In this document: positions 1 to 9,602 of the stretch, piece after piece
Position numbering within the stretch: the first letter of the stretch is position 1
Layout: the number at the start of each line of letters is the position of its first letter
Assembly: GCF_900186955.1 (NCBI RefSeq)
Contig: NZ_LT906438.1
Location: 1,550,001-1,614,000 of the forward strand
Reading direction: 5' to 3'
DNA: 64,000 nt
DNA from: Bacillus pumilus
GTDB lineage: Bacteria; Bacillota; Bacilli; Bacillales; Bacillaceae
Notes under the pieces: model-generated
Told to the model about the DNA's origin: nothing
The model's database searches: none
The model's input: only the letters and a program-made list of their open reading frames with translations
Position numbers and translations under genes: made by a program

Positions 1-386
1 GCGCAAAACGTGCGATTGCCCTTGAAGTGAGTGGACCTTTCCATTCTGCCTTAATGAAACCAGCCGCTGAAAAATTCACAGATGTTCTGTCAAAGCTAAA
101 CATTACAGATGCCAAAACACCAGTGATCTCAAATGTCACAGCAGACATCGTTACATCTCGTGATGCTATTGAAACAAAGCTCATTGAACAATTGTATTCT
201 CCTGTTCGATTTGAAGAAAGTGTAGAACGTCTGATTGATTTAGGCGTGACAACGTTTATTGAAATTGGCCCAGGCAAAGTGCTTTCAGGTCTTGTGAAAA
301 AGGTCAATCGCCGCCTGACAACTATTTCAGTTTCAGATCAGGAAACAATTGAAGCAGCCATTGAAACATTGAAGGAGGATTCTTGA
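1..386 (+). CDS. fabD: Malonyl-CoA:ACP transacylase, C-terminal part (FabD)
   Basis: The reading frame is open from the window edge (codons begin at base 3), so only the last 127 residues are present and the start lies outside. FabD transfers malonyl groups from CoA to acyl carrier protein to feed fatty-acid elongation in the cytoplasm. The visible GPFHSALM stretch carries the His of the Ser-His catalytic pair typical of the family; the C-terminal [13 protein letters not shown] motif is also characteristic. It overlaps the fabG start by one base (TGATG), so the two genes are translationally coupled, and fabG and acpA follow as in the Bacillus fapR-plsX-fabD-fabG-acpA cluster. The catalytic Ser region is not in the window. 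Confidence 0.95.
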   Translation, partial: AKRAIALEVSGPFHSALMKPAAEKFTDVLSKLNITDAKTPVISNVTADIVTSRDAIETKLIEQLYSPVRFEESVERLIDLGVTTFIEIGPGKVLSGLVKKVNRRLTTISVSDQETIEAAIETLKEDS

Positions 387-1129
387 TGCTTACAAATAAA
401 ACAGCCGTTGTAACAGGTGCATCACGCGGGATTGGCCGTTCTATTGCGATCGATTTAGCAAAGAATGGTGCAAATGTTGTCGTCAACTATTCTGGAAACG
501 AAGCAAAAGCAAATGAAGTCGTAGACGAAATCAAAGCACTTGGCCAGCAGGCATTTGCCGTTAAAGCTGATGTTTCAAATGCTGAAGAAGTACAATCGCT
601 CATGAAACAAGCGATTGACACATTTGGCTCAATTGACATTCTTGTCAATAATGCAGGGATCACAAAGGATAACCTGCTCATGAGAATGAAAGAAAATGAA
701 TGGGATGACGTCATTAACATAAACTTAAAAGGTGTCTTTAACTGTACAAAAGCCGTGACACGTCAAATGATGAAACAGCGCAGCGGAAGAATCATCAACT
801 TGGCTTCAGTAGTTGGCGTATGTGGAAATCCTGGACAAGCAAACTATGTTGCAGCAAAAGCTGGTGTCATCGGATTAACGAAAACAACAGCAAAAGAGCT
901 GGCAACTCGTCATATTACAGTCAATGCAGTAGCACCAGGCTTTATTTCTACAGATATGACAGACAAGCTTGATGAGAATGTACAAACTGAAATGCTTAAG
1001 CAGATCCCGCTTGCACGCTTTGGTGCACCTGAAGATATTAGCAACGTTGTTGTCTTTTTAGCTTCAGAAGGAGCAGGTTATATTACAGGCCAAACCATCC
1101 AAGTAGATGGCGGAATGGTCATGTCCTAA
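386..1129 (+). CDS. fabG: 3-oxoacyl-[ACP] reductase (FabG)
   Basis: NADPH-dependent reductase of the second step of fatty-acid elongation, a 247-residue short-chain dehydrogenase and normal length for FabG. The N-terminal TGASRGIG nucleotide-binding motif, the NNAG motif, and the Ser...Tyr-x3-Lys catalytic set (NLASVVG, then NYVAAKAG) are all visible. I take the ATG at 386, 7 bases after a strong AAGGAGG, rather than the TTG one codon earlier. The gene starts on the last base of the fabD stop codon. acpA follows after an 81-base gap. Many Bacillus genomes hold FabG-like paralogues, but the position next to fabD and acpA makes this the main FabG. Confidence 0.96.
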   Translation: MLTNKTAVVTGASRGIGRSIAIDLAKNGANVVVNYSGNEAKANEVVDEIKALGQQAFAVKADVSNAEEVQSLMKQAIDTFGSIDILVNNAGITKDNLLMRMKENEWDDVININLKGVFNCTKAVTRQMMKQRSGRIINLASVVGVCGNPGQANYVAAKAGVIGLTKTTAKELATRHITVNAVAPGFISTDMTDKLDENVQTEMLKQIPLARFGAPEDISNVVVFLASEGAGYITGQTIQVDGGMVMS

Positions 1130-1181
1130 GAAATATCAAAATTTCATTAGGTTTTCTCTAGTTTTTTAAAAACGAATCAAC

Positions 1182-1187
1182 TATAAT
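1182..1187 (+). promoter_or_regulatory. Possible -10 box upstream of acpA
   Basis: A perfect TATAAT sits 24 bases before the acpA start in an AT-rich gap, just ahead of the AGGGGAGGTGA ribosome site. No good -35 hexamer is seen at 16-18 bases. A separate acpA promoter would explain higher acyl carrier protein output than the enzymes upstream, but the evidence is one hexamer only. Confidence 0.25.
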
Positions 1188-1210
1188 ACTTTGAGGGGAG
1201 GTGAAAGGCA

Positions 1211-1444
1211 ATGGCAGACGTATTAGAGCGTGTATCAAAAATTATTGTAGACCGCCTTGGCGTTGATGAGGCTGACGTGAAAATGGAAGCTTCATTTAAA
1301 GAAGATTTAGGCGCTGATTCCCTTGATGTAGTTGAGCTAGTTATGGAACTTGAAGATGAGTTCGATATGGAAATTTCTGACGAAGATGCTGAAAAAATTG
1401 CAACAGTCGGTGACGCTGTGAACTACATAAATAGCCAGCAATAA
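1211..1444 (+). CDS. acpA: Acyl carrier protein
   Basis: Small acidic carrier protein (77 residues, usual length) that holds growing acyl chains on a 4'-phosphopantetheine arm. The attachment serine is Ser37 within the invariant GADSLD motif, followed by the acidic helix II recognised by Fab enzymes. The strong AGGGGAGGTGA ribosome site fits the very high expression expected. It ends the fatty-acid cluster: a strong hairpin follows immediately and rnc has its own promoter beyond it. Gene symbol acpA follows Bacillus use; acpP is the equivalent elsewhere. Confidence 0.98.
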   Translation: MADVLERVSKIIVDRLGVDEADVKMEASFKEDLGADSLDVVELVMELEDEFDMEISDEDAEKIATVGDAVNYINSQQ

Positions 1445-1451
1445 GCGTAAC

Positions 1452-1482
1452 AAAGTCCCGTCTGTTTTCATGACGGGACTTT
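1452..1482 (+). terminator. Terminator after acpA
   Basis: Perfect 11-bp stem AAAGTCCCGTC / GACGGGACTTT (1452-1462 and 1472-1482) with a 9-base loop, 7 bases after the acpA stop. The U-run is short (TTT then CAAAATTT), so termination may be partial. It ends the fatty-acid operon. Confidence 0.8.
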
Positions 1483-1558
1483 CAAAATTTATGTTAGTTT
1501 CAACATATTCAGCTGATCAATTGTCAGCCTTTTTCAGATGCTAAGGAGCAATGTTTCC

Positions 1559-1588
1559 TTGCATGTAGAAAGAGAGACTCCATATAAT
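1559..1588 (+). promoter_or_regulatory. Sigma-A type promoter for rnc
   Basis: TTGCAT (1559-1564), 18-base spacer, perfect TATAAT (1583-1588), 40 bases before the rnc start and downstream of the acpA terminator. It would drive rnc and, by read-through, smc and ftsY. Confidence 0.6.
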
Positions 1589-1628
1589 CAGTATCCTTAA
1601 AGGCGATTAAGCCTACCTGGAGGTTGCT

Positions 1629-2372
1629 ATGCCAAAACAATATAAAGACAAACAGAAACAGAGCAAAAAACTAGAGCAATTTAGAGAATTCCAGCAGCGT
1701 ATTTCTGTACACTTTCAAAATGAAAAACTTCTATATCAAGCCTTTACGCATTCCTCTTATGTGAATGAACACCGGAAAAAGCCATACGAAGATAATGAAA
1801 GACTTGAATTTCTAGGAGATGCTGTTTTAGAATTGACCATCTCTCAATTCTTATTTGCGAAATACCCTGCGATGAGCGAGGGAGATTTAACAAAACTAAG
1901 AGCAGCGATCGTATGTGAACCGTCACTTGTGTCTCTGGCACATGAGCTGTCCTTCGGAGACCTTGTTCTTTTAGGAAAAGGCGAAGAAATGACAGGCGGG
2001 AGAAAACGCCCAGCGCTTTTAGCGGACGTATTCGAGGCGTTTATCGGGGCACTTTATTTAGATCAAGGGCTTGAGCCAGTGGAGCGATTCCTAGAAGCCT
2101 ATGTTTATCCGAAAATTAATGATGGAGCGTTCTCGCATGTCATGGACTTTAAAAGCCAGCTGCAAGAATTCGTTCAGCGCGATGGAAAAGGTGTACTTGA
2201 ATACCACATTCTGCATGAAAAAGGACCAGCACACAACCGGGAATTTGAAGCAAATGTCTCCCTTCGCGGAGAAGTGCTTGGAATTGGAAATGGCCGCAGT
2301 AAAAAAGAAGCAGAACAGCATGCTGCACAGGAAGCACTTGCTAAATTGCAGAAACATCATATGAACCAATAA
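1629..2372 (+). CDS. rnc: Ribonuclease III
   Basis: Double-strand-specific endoribonuclease that processes rRNA precursors, the SRP RNA and sense/antisense duplexes. The 247 residues hold an N-terminal RNase III domain with the signature [11 protein letters not shown] at 56-66, including the catalytic Glu60 and Asp64, and a C-terminal double-stranded RNA-binding domain from about residue 170 ending in the typical [13 protein letters not shown] helix. Start ATG 1629 follows TGGAGG with good spacing. The rnc-smc-ftsY order is conserved in Bacillus. A hairpin follows the stop codon. Confidence 0.97.
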   Translation: MPKQYKDKQKQSKKLEQFREFQQRISVHFQNEKLLYQAFTHSSYVNEHRKKPYEDNERLEFLGDAVLELTISQFLFAKYPAMSEGDLTKLRAAIVCEPSLVSLAHELSFGDLVLLGKGEEMTGGRKRPALLADVFEAFIGALYLDQGLEPVERFLEAYVYPKINDGAFSHVMDFKSQLQEFVQRDGKGVLEYHILHEKGPAHNREFEANVSLRGEVLGIGNGRSKKEAEQHAAQEALAKLQKHHMNQ

Positions 2373-2399
2373 AATCCCCCTCGTCATTCAGGGGGATTT
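2372..2399 (+). terminator. Hairpin terminator between rnc and smc
   Basis: Perfect 9-bp stem AAATCCCCC / GGGGGATTT (2372-2380, 2391-2399) with a 10-base loop, starting at the rnc stop codon. The 3' T-run is only three bases, so partial read-through into smc is plausible. The 78-base gap before smc shows no convincing -35/-10 pair. Confidence 0.7.
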
Positions 2400-2477
2400 C
2401 ACTCTGTTTTCCATCATCTTTTTTCACTTCATATGGTAAGATAATAGTACTTTAAATACATAAGGAGGATCACTCTC

Positions 2478-5400
2478 ATGTTCCTCAAACGTTTAGACGT
2501 GATAGGATTCAAATCTTTTGCACAGCGAGTGACCGTGGACTTTGTCAAAGGGGTCACCGCTGTTGTTGGACCAAACGGAAGCGGCAAAAGTAATATTACC
2601 GATGCCATCCGCTGGGTACTTGGAGAACAATCAGCGAAAAGCCTCCGCGGAGGAAAAATGGAAGACATCATTTTTGCAGGAAGCGACTCAAGAAAAAGAG
2701 TCAATCTAGCAGAAGTGACTTTAACGTTAGATAACGAAGATCACTTTTTACCGATCGATTTTCACGAAGTCAGTGTGACAAGAAGAGTCTATCGTTCAGG
2801 AGAAAGTGAATTTCTCATAAACAATCAATCTGTCCGCTTAAAAGATATTATTGAACTTTTCATGGATTCAGGTCTTGGAAAGGAAGCTTTTTCGATCATC
2901 AGCCAAGGAAAGGTAGAGGAAATTCTATCTAGTAAGGCAGAAGAGAGAAGAAGCATCTTTGAAGAAGCGGCTGGTGTTTTGAAATATAAAACAAGAAAGA
3001 AAAAAGCCGAGAATAAACTGTTTGAAACGCAGGACAACTTAAACCGAGTAGAAGATATTCTGCATGAACTAGAAGATCAAGTAGAACCATTAAGAATGCA
3101 GGCATCTATTGCAAAGGACTATTTGCAAAAAAAAGAAGAGCTTGAAAATGTCGAAATCGCCTTAACTGTCCATGACATCGAAGCACTTCATGAAAAATGG
3201 ACAACACTTGGTGAAGCTGTCGAGCGGTTCAAACAAGATGAAATGAAGCAATCCACAGATATTCAAGCAAAAGAAGCTAAAATTGAAGAGTCAAGAGACC
3301 GCATTCAAGCACTTGACGAATCAATTAATGACCTGCAAGAAGTTCTTCTTTTCACAAGTGAGGAATTAGAAAAGCTTGAAGGTAAAAAAGAAGTACTAAA
3401 AGAACGGAAGAAAAATGCAGCCGCAAACCAAGGGCAGCTAGAAGAAACGCTCATTCGCTTAACTGAAAAGCAGGCGCAGCTAATCGAAAAGATTCAGCAG
3501 CAGAAAATCGCGCGGGACAGCCTTCAAAAAGAAGTGCAGCAGCTAAAAGATGAAGTGAAAACAAAGCAGCATCAACTGTCGCTTCATACTGAAGATGTGG
3601 AAGGTCAAATTGAACAGCTGAAAAGCGATTATTTTGATCTGCTCAATGAACAGGCTTCCATCCGCAACGAACGCAAATTATTAGAAGAACAGCAGCGCCA
3701 AGCGGCCATGCAGCTAGATCGGCTCACGCAAAACAACCAAAAACACATTGAAGAACGTGTGTCTGTCAAAGAGAAGAAAACAGAGGCTGAGCAGCAGCTT
3801 TCAGCCATAGAAGAAGACATTCTGGCTCAGGTCAAGCGTTTTAGAGAAGCGGAACAAAAGCTTGAGCAAATGAAACGTCAATACGAGAAAAAAGAAACGG
3901 CTCTTTACCAAGCCTATCAATATGTGCAGCAGGCAAAGTCAAAAAAAGAGATGCTAGAATCCATGCAGGAAGACTTCTCAGGCTTTTTCCAAGGAGTAAA
4001 AGAGGTCTTAAAGGCAAAAGAACGGTTAGGCGGTATTCACGGTGCCATTGCAGAGCTGATTCAAACAGATCAGCAGCATGAGACAGCGATTGAAATCGCG
4101 CTAGGCGCAGCAACGCAGCACGTCGTCACAGAAAACGAAGCCGCAGCGCGACAAGCAATTGCATACTTAAAGCAGCACTCCTTTGGACGAGCAACCTTCC
4201 TGCCAATGAATGTGATCAAAGAAAGAACCATTCAGCATAGAGACGTCCAAACAGCCGAGCAGCACGCTGCATTTATCGGTGTAGCAAGTCACCTTGTTTC
4301 CTTTGAAGAAAAGTATCAAAAGGTCATACAGAACTTGCTTGGAACGGTTCTGATCGTTAGAGACTTAAAAGGCGCCAATGAACTGGCAAAAATGCTTGGT
4401 CATCGTTATCGCATCGTGACCCTTGATGGAGATGTTGTGAACCCCGGCGGTTCAATGACTGGTGGCGGTGTAAAGAAAAAGAACAACTCCCTTCTTTCAA
4501 GAAACCGAGAGATCGAAACATTAACAAAGCAGCTTGTTAAAATGGAAGAAAAAACGACGATCCTTGAAAAGGAAACAAAAGAAACGAAGCAATTGATTGC
4601 AGCAAACGAAAGTCAATTAAACGAACTGCGTCAGCGGGGAGAAACGCTTCGAGAACAGCAGCAAGAGCTCAAAGGGAAGCTATACGAACTGCAAGTAGCA
4701 GAAAAAAATATTAATGCCCACCTTGAACTCTATGACCAAGAAAAAGAAGAATTGCAGCTGCGTTCTACTGAACTTACAGATAAGGACAAAAAGCAGGCAG
4801 CTCTTGAAGTTTCTATAGGGGAGAAATTGACCACCCTTGATCAAGAGATCAATACATTAACAAAGCGTAAGCAGACCCAAAGCTCAACGAAAGAAACCAT
4901 TTCTGCCGAATTAACAGAGCTGAAAATCTCGCTTGCCAAAAAAGAGCAGTCCTTAGCGAATGAACAAGAAAAGCTTTCGAGCTTAATGGCCGAATTAGAA
5001 GAGGCTGAACAAACGCTGACGGAAACAAAAGAAGATCTGTCACTCTTAACAAGTGAAATGACATCTAGCTCAAGCGGAGCAGAACAGCTGGAAGAAGCGG
5101 CGAAAGAGAAGCTGGAAAATAAAAACAAAACAACCGCGCTCATTTCAGAGCGGCGCAAACAGCGTCTTGCTCTTTCTGAAACGTTAGAATTTGCTGAACG
5201 TGAACTGAAAGAACAAAAACGCCTTTACAAGCAGCTCACCACAAGCTTAAAAGATGAAGAAATTAAGCTTGGCCGTATGGAAGTTGAGCTCGACAACCTC
5301 ATCGCTTATTTGAACGAAGAGTATGCTCTTTCGTTTGAAGGGGCAAAAGAGATGTATCATCTAACGTTATCGCCAGATGAAGCAAGAAAACGAGTGAAGC

Positions 5401-6038
5401 TGATCAAATTAGCCATTGAAGAGCTAGGAACAGTGAACTTAGGCAGCATTGATGAGTATGAACGAGTAAATGAACGCTACCTTTTCTTAACAGAACAGCG
5501 AAATGATCTGACAGAAGCGAAAAATACATTATTCCAAGTGATCGAAGAAATGGATCAAGAGATGACAAAGCGCTTCTCTGAAACATTCTCGCAAATTCGG
5601 GGGCATTTTGAATCAGTTTTCCAAGCATTATTTGGCGGCGGGAAAGCAGATCTTAAGCTGACAGATCCAAACGATTTACTAAACTCTGGCGTTGATATTG
5701 TCGCGCAGCCGCCAGGGAAAAAGCTGCAAAACTTAAGCCTTCTTTCAGGCGGTGAGAGAGCATTGACAGCGATCGCTTTACTATTCTCTATTTTAAAAGT
5801 CAGACCTGTTCCATTCTGCGTGTTAGATGAGGTAGAAGCGGCGCTTGATGAAGCCAATGTTTTCCGCTTTGCACAATATTTAAAAAAATACAGCGAAGAA
5901 ACACAATTCATAGTCATTACGCACCGCAAAGGAACAATGGAAGAAGCAGATGTGCTCTACGGTGTTACGATGCAGGAGTCAGGTGTTTCTAAGCTTGTAT
6001 CTGTCAAACTAGAAGAAACGAAAGAGCTTGTCCAGTAA
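2478..6038 (+). CDS. smc: Chromosome condensation ATPase SMC
   Basis: Large SMC protein (1186 residues, the usual length) that with ScpA and ScpB extrudes DNA loops and helps origin segregation. Walker A GPNGSGKS lies at 31-38. Two long coiled-coil arms flank a hinge at about 515-640, and the GGSMTGGG motif follows near 656. The C-terminal head has the ABC signature LLSGGERAL near 1084 and the Walker B VLDEVEAALDEANV near 1113. Start ATG 2478 follows AAGGAGG. ftsY follows after 22 bases, so the two are cotranscribed. Confidence 0.98.
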   Translation: MFLKRLDVIGFKSFAQRVTVDFVKGVTAVVGPNGSGKSNITDAIRWVLGEQSAKSLRGGKMEDIIFAGSDSRKRVNLAEVTLTLDNEDHFLPIDFHEVSVTRRVYRSGESEFLINNQSVRLKDIIELFMDSGLGKEAFSIISQGKVEEILSSKAEERRSIFEEAAGVLKYKTRKKKAENKLFETQDNLNRVEDILHELEDQVEPLRMQASIAKDYLQKKEELENVEIALTVHDIEALHEKWTTLGEAVERFKQDEMKQSTDIQAKEAKIEESRDRIQALDESINDLQEVLLFTSEELEKLEGKKEVLKERKKNAAANQGQLEETLIRLTEKQAQLIEKIQQQKIARDSLQKEVQQLKDEVKTKQHQLSLHTEDVEGQIEQLKSDYFDLLNEQASIRNERKLLEEQQRQAAMQLDRLTQNNQKHIEERVSVKEKKTEAEQQLSAIEEDILAQVKRFREAEQKLEQMKRQYEKKETALYQAYQYVQQAKSKKEMLESMQEDFSGFFQGVKEVLKAKERLGGIHGAIAELIQTDQQHETAIEIALGAATQHVVTENEAAARQAIAYLKQHSFGRATFLPMNVIKERTIQHRDVQTAEQHAAFIGVASHLVSFEEKYQKVIQNLLGTVLIVRDLKGANELAKMLGHRYRIVTLDGDVVNPGGSMTGGGVKKKNNSLLSRNREIETLTKQLVKMEEKTTILEKETKETKQLIAANESQLNELRQRGETLREQQQELKGKLYELQVAEKNINAHLELYDQEKEELQLRSTELTDKDKKQAALEVSIGEKLTTLDQEINTLTKRKQTQSSTKETISAELTELKISLAKKEQSLANEQEKLSSLMAELEEAEQTLTETKEDLSLLTSEMTSSSSGAEQLEEAAKEKLENKNKTTALISERRKQRLALSETLEFAERELKEQKRLYKQLTTSLKDEEIKLGRMEVELDNLIAYLNEEYALSFEGAKEMYHLTLSPDEARKRVKLIKLAIEELGTVNLGSIDEYERVNERYLFLTEQRNDLTEAKNTLFQVIEEMDQEMTKRFSETFSQIRGHFESVFQALFGGGKADLKLTDPNDLLNSGVDIVAQPPGKKLQNLSLLSGGERALTAIALLFSILKVRPVPFCVLDEVEAALDEANVFRFAQYLKKYSEETQFIVITHRKGTMEEADVLYGVTMQESGVSKLVSVKLEETKELVQ

Positions 6039-6060
6039 TTAAAGGAGGTTTTTGAACCAA

Positions 6061-7047
6061 ATGAGCTTTTTTAAGAAATTAAAAGAAAAATTTACGCAGC
6101 AAACCGATTCAGTATCAGAAAAGTTTAAGGATGGACTTGAAAAAACGAGAAACTCCTTTCAAGGAAGAGTAAATGAACTCATTTCACGCTACCGTAAAGT
6201 TGATGAAGACTTTTTTGAAGAATTAGAAGAAGTTCTGATCGGCGCGGATGTCGGTTTCACAACGGTGATGGAACTGATTGATGAGCTGAAAAAAGAAGTG
6301 AAACTAAGAAACATTCAAGACCCAAGTGAAGTACAATCGGTCATCTCTGAAAAACTGGTTGAAATCTACAATAGCGGAGAGGAACAAATCTCTGCGCTGA
6401 ATATTGAAGACGGGCGATTAAATATCATTTTATTTGTCGGTGTCAATGGCGTTGGGAAAACAACGACGATCGGCAAACTTGCAAATAAGCTGAAAAATGA
6501 TGGGAAATCCGTCATTTTGGCAGCAGGTGATACATTCCGTGCCGGTGCGATAGAGCAGCTTGAAGTATGGGGAGAGCGTTCAGGTGTCCCTGTTGTCAAA
6601 CAGACGGCTGGCTCTGACCCAGCAGCGGTGATCTATGATGCCGTTCAATCAGCAAAAGCGAAAAATGCGGATGTCCTTATCTGTGATACAGCAGGAAGAC
6701 TACAAAACAAAGTCAACTTGATGAAAGAACTGGAGAAGGTCAAGAGAGTCATTGAACGCGAGGTTCCAGATGCACCGCATGAAGTGCTGCTCGCTCTTGA
6801 TGCAACAACGGGTCAAAATGCGATGGCACAAGCGAAAGAATTTTCTAAAGCGACGAATGTGACAGGAATTGCTTTAACAAAGCTTGACGGCACTGCAAAA
6901 GGCGGGATTGTCCTTGCAATTCGAAATGAGCTAAACATCCCCGTGAAGCTCGTCGGTTTAGGTGAAAAGGTAGACGATCTGCAAGAATTCGATGCAGAAT
7001 CGTATGTGTATGGATTATTCTCAGACGTGATTGATCAAGAGGACTAA
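6061..7047 (+). CDS. ftsY: SRP receptor GTPase FtsY
   Basis: Receptor for the signal recognition particle: docks Ffh-ribosome complexes at the membrane and pairs its GTPase with that of Ffh. The 328 residues show a short charged N region, the NG domain helices, G1 GVNGVGKTTT near residue 127, DTAGR near 209 and TKLDGTAKGG near 273. I chose ATG 6061 (MSFFKKLKEKF) over an upstream TTG at 6052, which sits only 3 bases from the AAAGGAGG; 6061 matches the normal Bacillus N-terminus, although its spacing of 12 is long. A strong terminator ends the rnc-smc-ftsY unit. Confidence 0.96.
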   Translation: MSFFKKLKEKFTQQTDSVSEKFKDGLEKTRNSFQGRVNELISRYRKVDEDFFEELEEVLIGADVGFTTVMELIDELKKEVKLRNIQDPSEVQSVISEKLVEIYNSGEEQISALNIEDGRLNIILFVGVNGVGKTTTIGKLANKLKNDGKSVILAAGDTFRAGAIEQLEVWGERSGVPVVKQTAGSDPAAVIYDAVQSAKAKNADVLICDTAGRLQNKVNLMKELEKVKRVIEREVPDAPHEVLLALDATTGQNAMAQAKEFSKATNVTGIALTKLDGTAKGGIVLAIRNELNIPVKLVGLGEKVDDLQEFDAESYVYGLFSDVIDQED

Positions 7048-7048
7048 C

Positions 7049-7079
7049 AAAAATGCCGGCAAAAATTGCTGGCATTTTT
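7049..7079 (+). terminator. Terminator after ftsY
   Basis: Long stem AAAAATGCCGGCAA pairing with TTGCTGGCATTTTT (one G-U pair), 3-base loop, ending in a run of five T. It starts just after the ftsY stop and isolates ylxM-ffh. Confidence 0.88.
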
Positions 7080-7116
7080 ATTTATACGCCGCTTCATGCA
7101 GTGACAAGATAAAAAC

Positions 7117-7145
7117 TTGACACACAGTAAAGAACCGTGTAAACT
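7117..7145 (+). promoter_or_regulatory. Sigma-A promoter for ylxM-ffh
   Basis: Consensus TTGACA (7117-7122), 17-base spacer, TAAACT (7140-7145), about 45 bases before ylxM. It is one of the clearest vegetative promoters in the window and lies just downstream of the ftsY terminator. Confidence 0.7.
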
Positions 7146-7189
7146 TAGTTGATGTAAAGGGAATGAACTTAACAAAGGGGAGAGAGCCC

Positions 7190-7522
7190 ATGACGCTTGA
7201 AAAAACAACGAGAATGAACTACTTGTTTGACTTCTATCAATCGTTGTTAACCGCAAAGCAAAAGAGCTACATGTCGCTTTACTACCTAGACGATTTTTCC
7301 CTCGGTGAAATTGCGGATGAATATGAAGTATCAAGACAGGCTGTTTATGATAATATTAAACGGACTGAAGCGATGCTTGAACAATATGAAGAAAAGCTGC
7401 TCTTGTTTAAGAAATTTAAAGAGCGTAAAGAACTTCTCAAAAAAATGAGTGAGCTCGTAGCAGATTCCGCTCAGATGGAAGAAGCAGAAGCTTTAATTGA
7501 ATCGCTTGAGAAATTAGATTAG
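7190..7522 (+). CDS. ylxM: SRP-associated helix-turn-helix protein YlxM
   Basis: Small protein of 110 residues in the UPF0122 / YlxM family. A helix-turn-helix lies at about 37-58 ([20 protein letters not shown]), resembling sigma-factor region 4, followed by a charged helical tail. Its gene is nearly always next to ffh. In streptococci YlxM has been linked to SRP function and modulation of Ffh GTPase; DNA binding is only inferred from the fold. The start ATG 7190 follows AAAGGGGAG with 6 bases; an earlier in-frame ATG at 7163 is less well placed and would add nine residues. The stop codon overlaps the ffh ribosome site. Confidence 0.92.
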   Translation: MTLEKTTRMNYLFDFYQSLLTAKQKSYMSLYYLDDFSLGEIADEYEVSRQAVYDNIKRTEAMLEQYEEKLLLFKKFKERKELLKKMSELVADSAQMEEAEALIESLEKLD

Positions 7523-7535
7523 GAGGCGGCACAGT

Positions 7536-8876
7536 ATGGCATTTGAAGGATTAGCCGACCGACTGCAGCAGACGATTTCAAAAATCCGCGGCAAAGGAAA
7601 AGTGTCAGAACAAGATGTAAAAGAAATGATGCGCGAGGTACGCCTTGCCCTTCTTGAAGCTGACGTCAATTTTAAAGTAGTCAAAGACTTTGTGAAAAAA
7701 GTAAGTGAGCGGGCAGTTGGACAAGAGGTCATGAAAAGCCTTACCCCTGGACAACAGGTCATTAAAGTTGTAAAAGAAGAACTCACTGAATTAATGGGCG
7801 GAGAAGAGAGTAAAATCGCTGTAGCGAAAAAATCTCCGACCGTCATTATGATGGTTGGTCTTCAAGGGGCAGGTAAAACCACCACAACTGGGAAGCTTGC
7901 CAATTTACTTCGCAAAAAACATAATCGCCAGCCGATGATGGTGGCTGCAGATATTTACAGACCAGCAGCGATCCAGCAGCTTCAAACGCTGGGGAAACAG
8001 CTTGATATGCCTGTGTTTTCATTAGGTGATCAAGTCAGTCCTGTCGAGATTGCCAAACAGGCAATTGAAAAAGCGAAAGAAGAACACCATGATTATGTCA
8101 TTTTAGATACAGCAGGACGCCTTCATATTGATGAAGAATTGATGGATGAACTTCAGAAAGTAAAAGAAGTAGCGAGTCCAGAAGAAATTTTCCTTGTTGT
8201 TGACTCTATGACAGGTCAAGATGCTGTTAATGTAGCGAAAAGCTTTAATGAACAGCTTGGTTTAACAGGTGTCGTTCTAACGAAACTAGACGGGGATACA
8301 CGAGGCGGTGCAGCACTTTCCATTCGAGCTGTCACCAATACGCCGATTAAATTCGCCGCGCTAGGTGAAAAGCTTGACGCGATTGAACCATTCCACCCAG
8401 AACGGATGGCTTCAAGAATTCTTGGCATGGGAGATGTGCTTACACTGATTGAAAAAGCACAGGCAAACGTGGACCAAGATAAAGCGAAAGAGCTTGAACA
8501 AAAAATGCGGACCATGAGCTTTACACTCGATGATTTCCTCGAGCAGCTTGGCCAAGTTCGTAACATGGGTCCACTTGATGAATTGATCCAAATGATGCCG
8601 GGAGCCGGTAAAATGAAAGGGCTCAAAAACGTCCAAGTAGACGAAAAGCAGCTCAATCACATCGAAGCGATCATAAAATCAATGACGACCGAGGAAAAAG
8701 AACAGCCAGAGGTCATCAATGCAAGCCGAAGAAAACGGATTGCAAAAGGAAGCGGAACATCTGTACAGGAAGTCAATCGCCTTTTAAAGCAATTTGACGA
8801 AATGAAAAAGATGATGAAGCAAATGACCAACATGTCCAAAGGAAAGAAAAAAGGCTTTAAATTACCATTTATGTAA
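7536..8876 (+). CDS. ffh: Signal recognition particle protein Ffh
   Basis: SRP54 homologue that binds signal sequences and the small SRP RNA and delivers nascent membrane proteins to FtsY. The 446 residues hold an N domain, a G domain with GLQGAGKTTTTGK near 106, DTAGRLHID near 190 and TKLDGDTRGG near 250, and a Met-rich M domain from about 300 to the end (clusters such as MKKMMKQM). The ribosome site AGGAGG overlaps the ylxM stop, coupling the genes. The SRP RNA gene is not in this window. Spacing to rpsP is about 105 bases, with its own promoter. Confidence 0.98.
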   Translation: MAFEGLADRLQQTISKIRGKGKVSEQDVKEMMREVRLALLEADVNFKVVKDFVKKVSERAVGQEVMKSLTPGQQVIKVVKEELTELMGGEESKIAVAKKSPTVIMMVGLQGAGKTTTTGKLANLLRKKHNRQPMMVAADIYRPAAIQQLQTLGKQLDMPVFSLGDQVSPVEIAKQAIEKAKEEHHDYVILDTAGRLHIDEELMDELQKVKEVASPEEIFLVVDSMTGQDAVNVAKSFNEQLGLTGVVLTKLDGDTRGGAALSIRAVTNTPIKFAALGEKLDAIEPFHPERMASRILGMGDVLTLIEKAQANVDQDKAKELEQKMRTMSFTLDDFLEQLGQVRNMGPLDELIQMMPGAGKMKGLKNVQVDEKQLNHIEAIIKSMTTEEKEQPEVINASRRKRIAKGSGTSVQEVNRLLKQFDEMKKMMKQMTNMSKGKKKGFKLPFM

Positions 8877-8915
8877 TTGGTTATACATGATAAAACCGTT
8901 GTTAAGAAAAAACAC

Positions 8916-8944
8916 TTTACAAACCCTTTTATCATTGTTAATAT
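8916..8944 (+). promoter_or_regulatory. Likely promoter for the rpsP operon
   Basis: TTTACA (8916-8921) followed at 17 bases by TAATAT (8939-8944); a better -10-like TATACT at 8942-8947 would give a spacer of 20. It sits 38-43 bases before rpsP in an AT-rich gap after ffh where no terminator is evident. Confidence 0.45.
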
Positions 8945-8957
8945 ACTATCTTGTTGA

Positions 8958-9253
<296 letters not shown>

Positions 9254-9254
<1 letters not shown>

Positions 9255-9499
9255 TGAATGAGCTGTCCTTGGAAGAATTGATTGTATCCATCGTCGAGCC
9301 ACTTGTTGATTTCCCTGAAGATATTCACGTATCTTCATTAGAAAAAGATGAGCAAGTGATTTACACACTGTCTGTCAATGCTGAAGATACCGGAAAGGTG
9401 ATCGGAAAGCAGGGACGTACAGCGAAAGCGATACGAACAGTCATGTTTGCAGCAAGTGCAGAGTCTTCTAAGAAAGTTCAACTTGAGATTGCTGACTAA
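9254..9499 (+). CDS. khpA: KH-domain RNA-binding protein KhpA (YlqC)
   Basis: Small 81-residue KH-type RNA-binding protein. The GxxG loop is at 51-54 (GKQG) inside DTGKVIGKQGRTAKAIR. In Gram-positive bacteria KhpA pairs with KhpB (Jag/EloR), a complex tied to RNA regulation and cell elongation; KhpB is not in this window. The ATG overlaps the rpsP stop (TAATG) and has no purine-rich ribosome site of its own just upstream, so translation probably depends on ribosomes finishing rpsP. An imperfect terminator follows. Confidence 0.93.
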
Positions 9500-9532
9500 A
9501 AAGGGAGAGGGCTTAGGACCTCCCCTTTTTTT
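9498..9532 (+). terminator. Terminator after khpA
   Basis: Stem AAAAAGGG(A)GAGG pairing with CCTCCCCTTTTT with one bulged A, an 8-base loop and a run of seven T. It lies between khpA and ylqD, so the ylqD-rimM-trmD part depends on read-through or its own promoter. Confidence 0.75.
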
Positions 9533-9561
9533 ACACGTTTAAATCTATTTTTCGTTATAAT
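9530..9561 (+). promoter_or_regulatory. Candidate promoter for ylqD-rimM-trmD
   Basis: Perfect TATAAT at 9556-9561 just after the khpA terminator; the best -35 (TTTACA, 9530-9535) overlaps the terminator T-run and gives a long 20-base spacer. A start near 9568 would leave a leader of about 35 bases to the ylqD ATG at 9603. Confidence 0.35.
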
Positions 9562-9602
9562 GTAGAGGACAAATGCCTTCGGATAGGGGGACAAAAAGGA
9601 AG

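Noticed and set aside
2401..2477. A promoter for smc
   Set aside because: GATAAT at 2440-2445 has no -35 at acceptable spacing; read-through from rnc is an equally good explanation.
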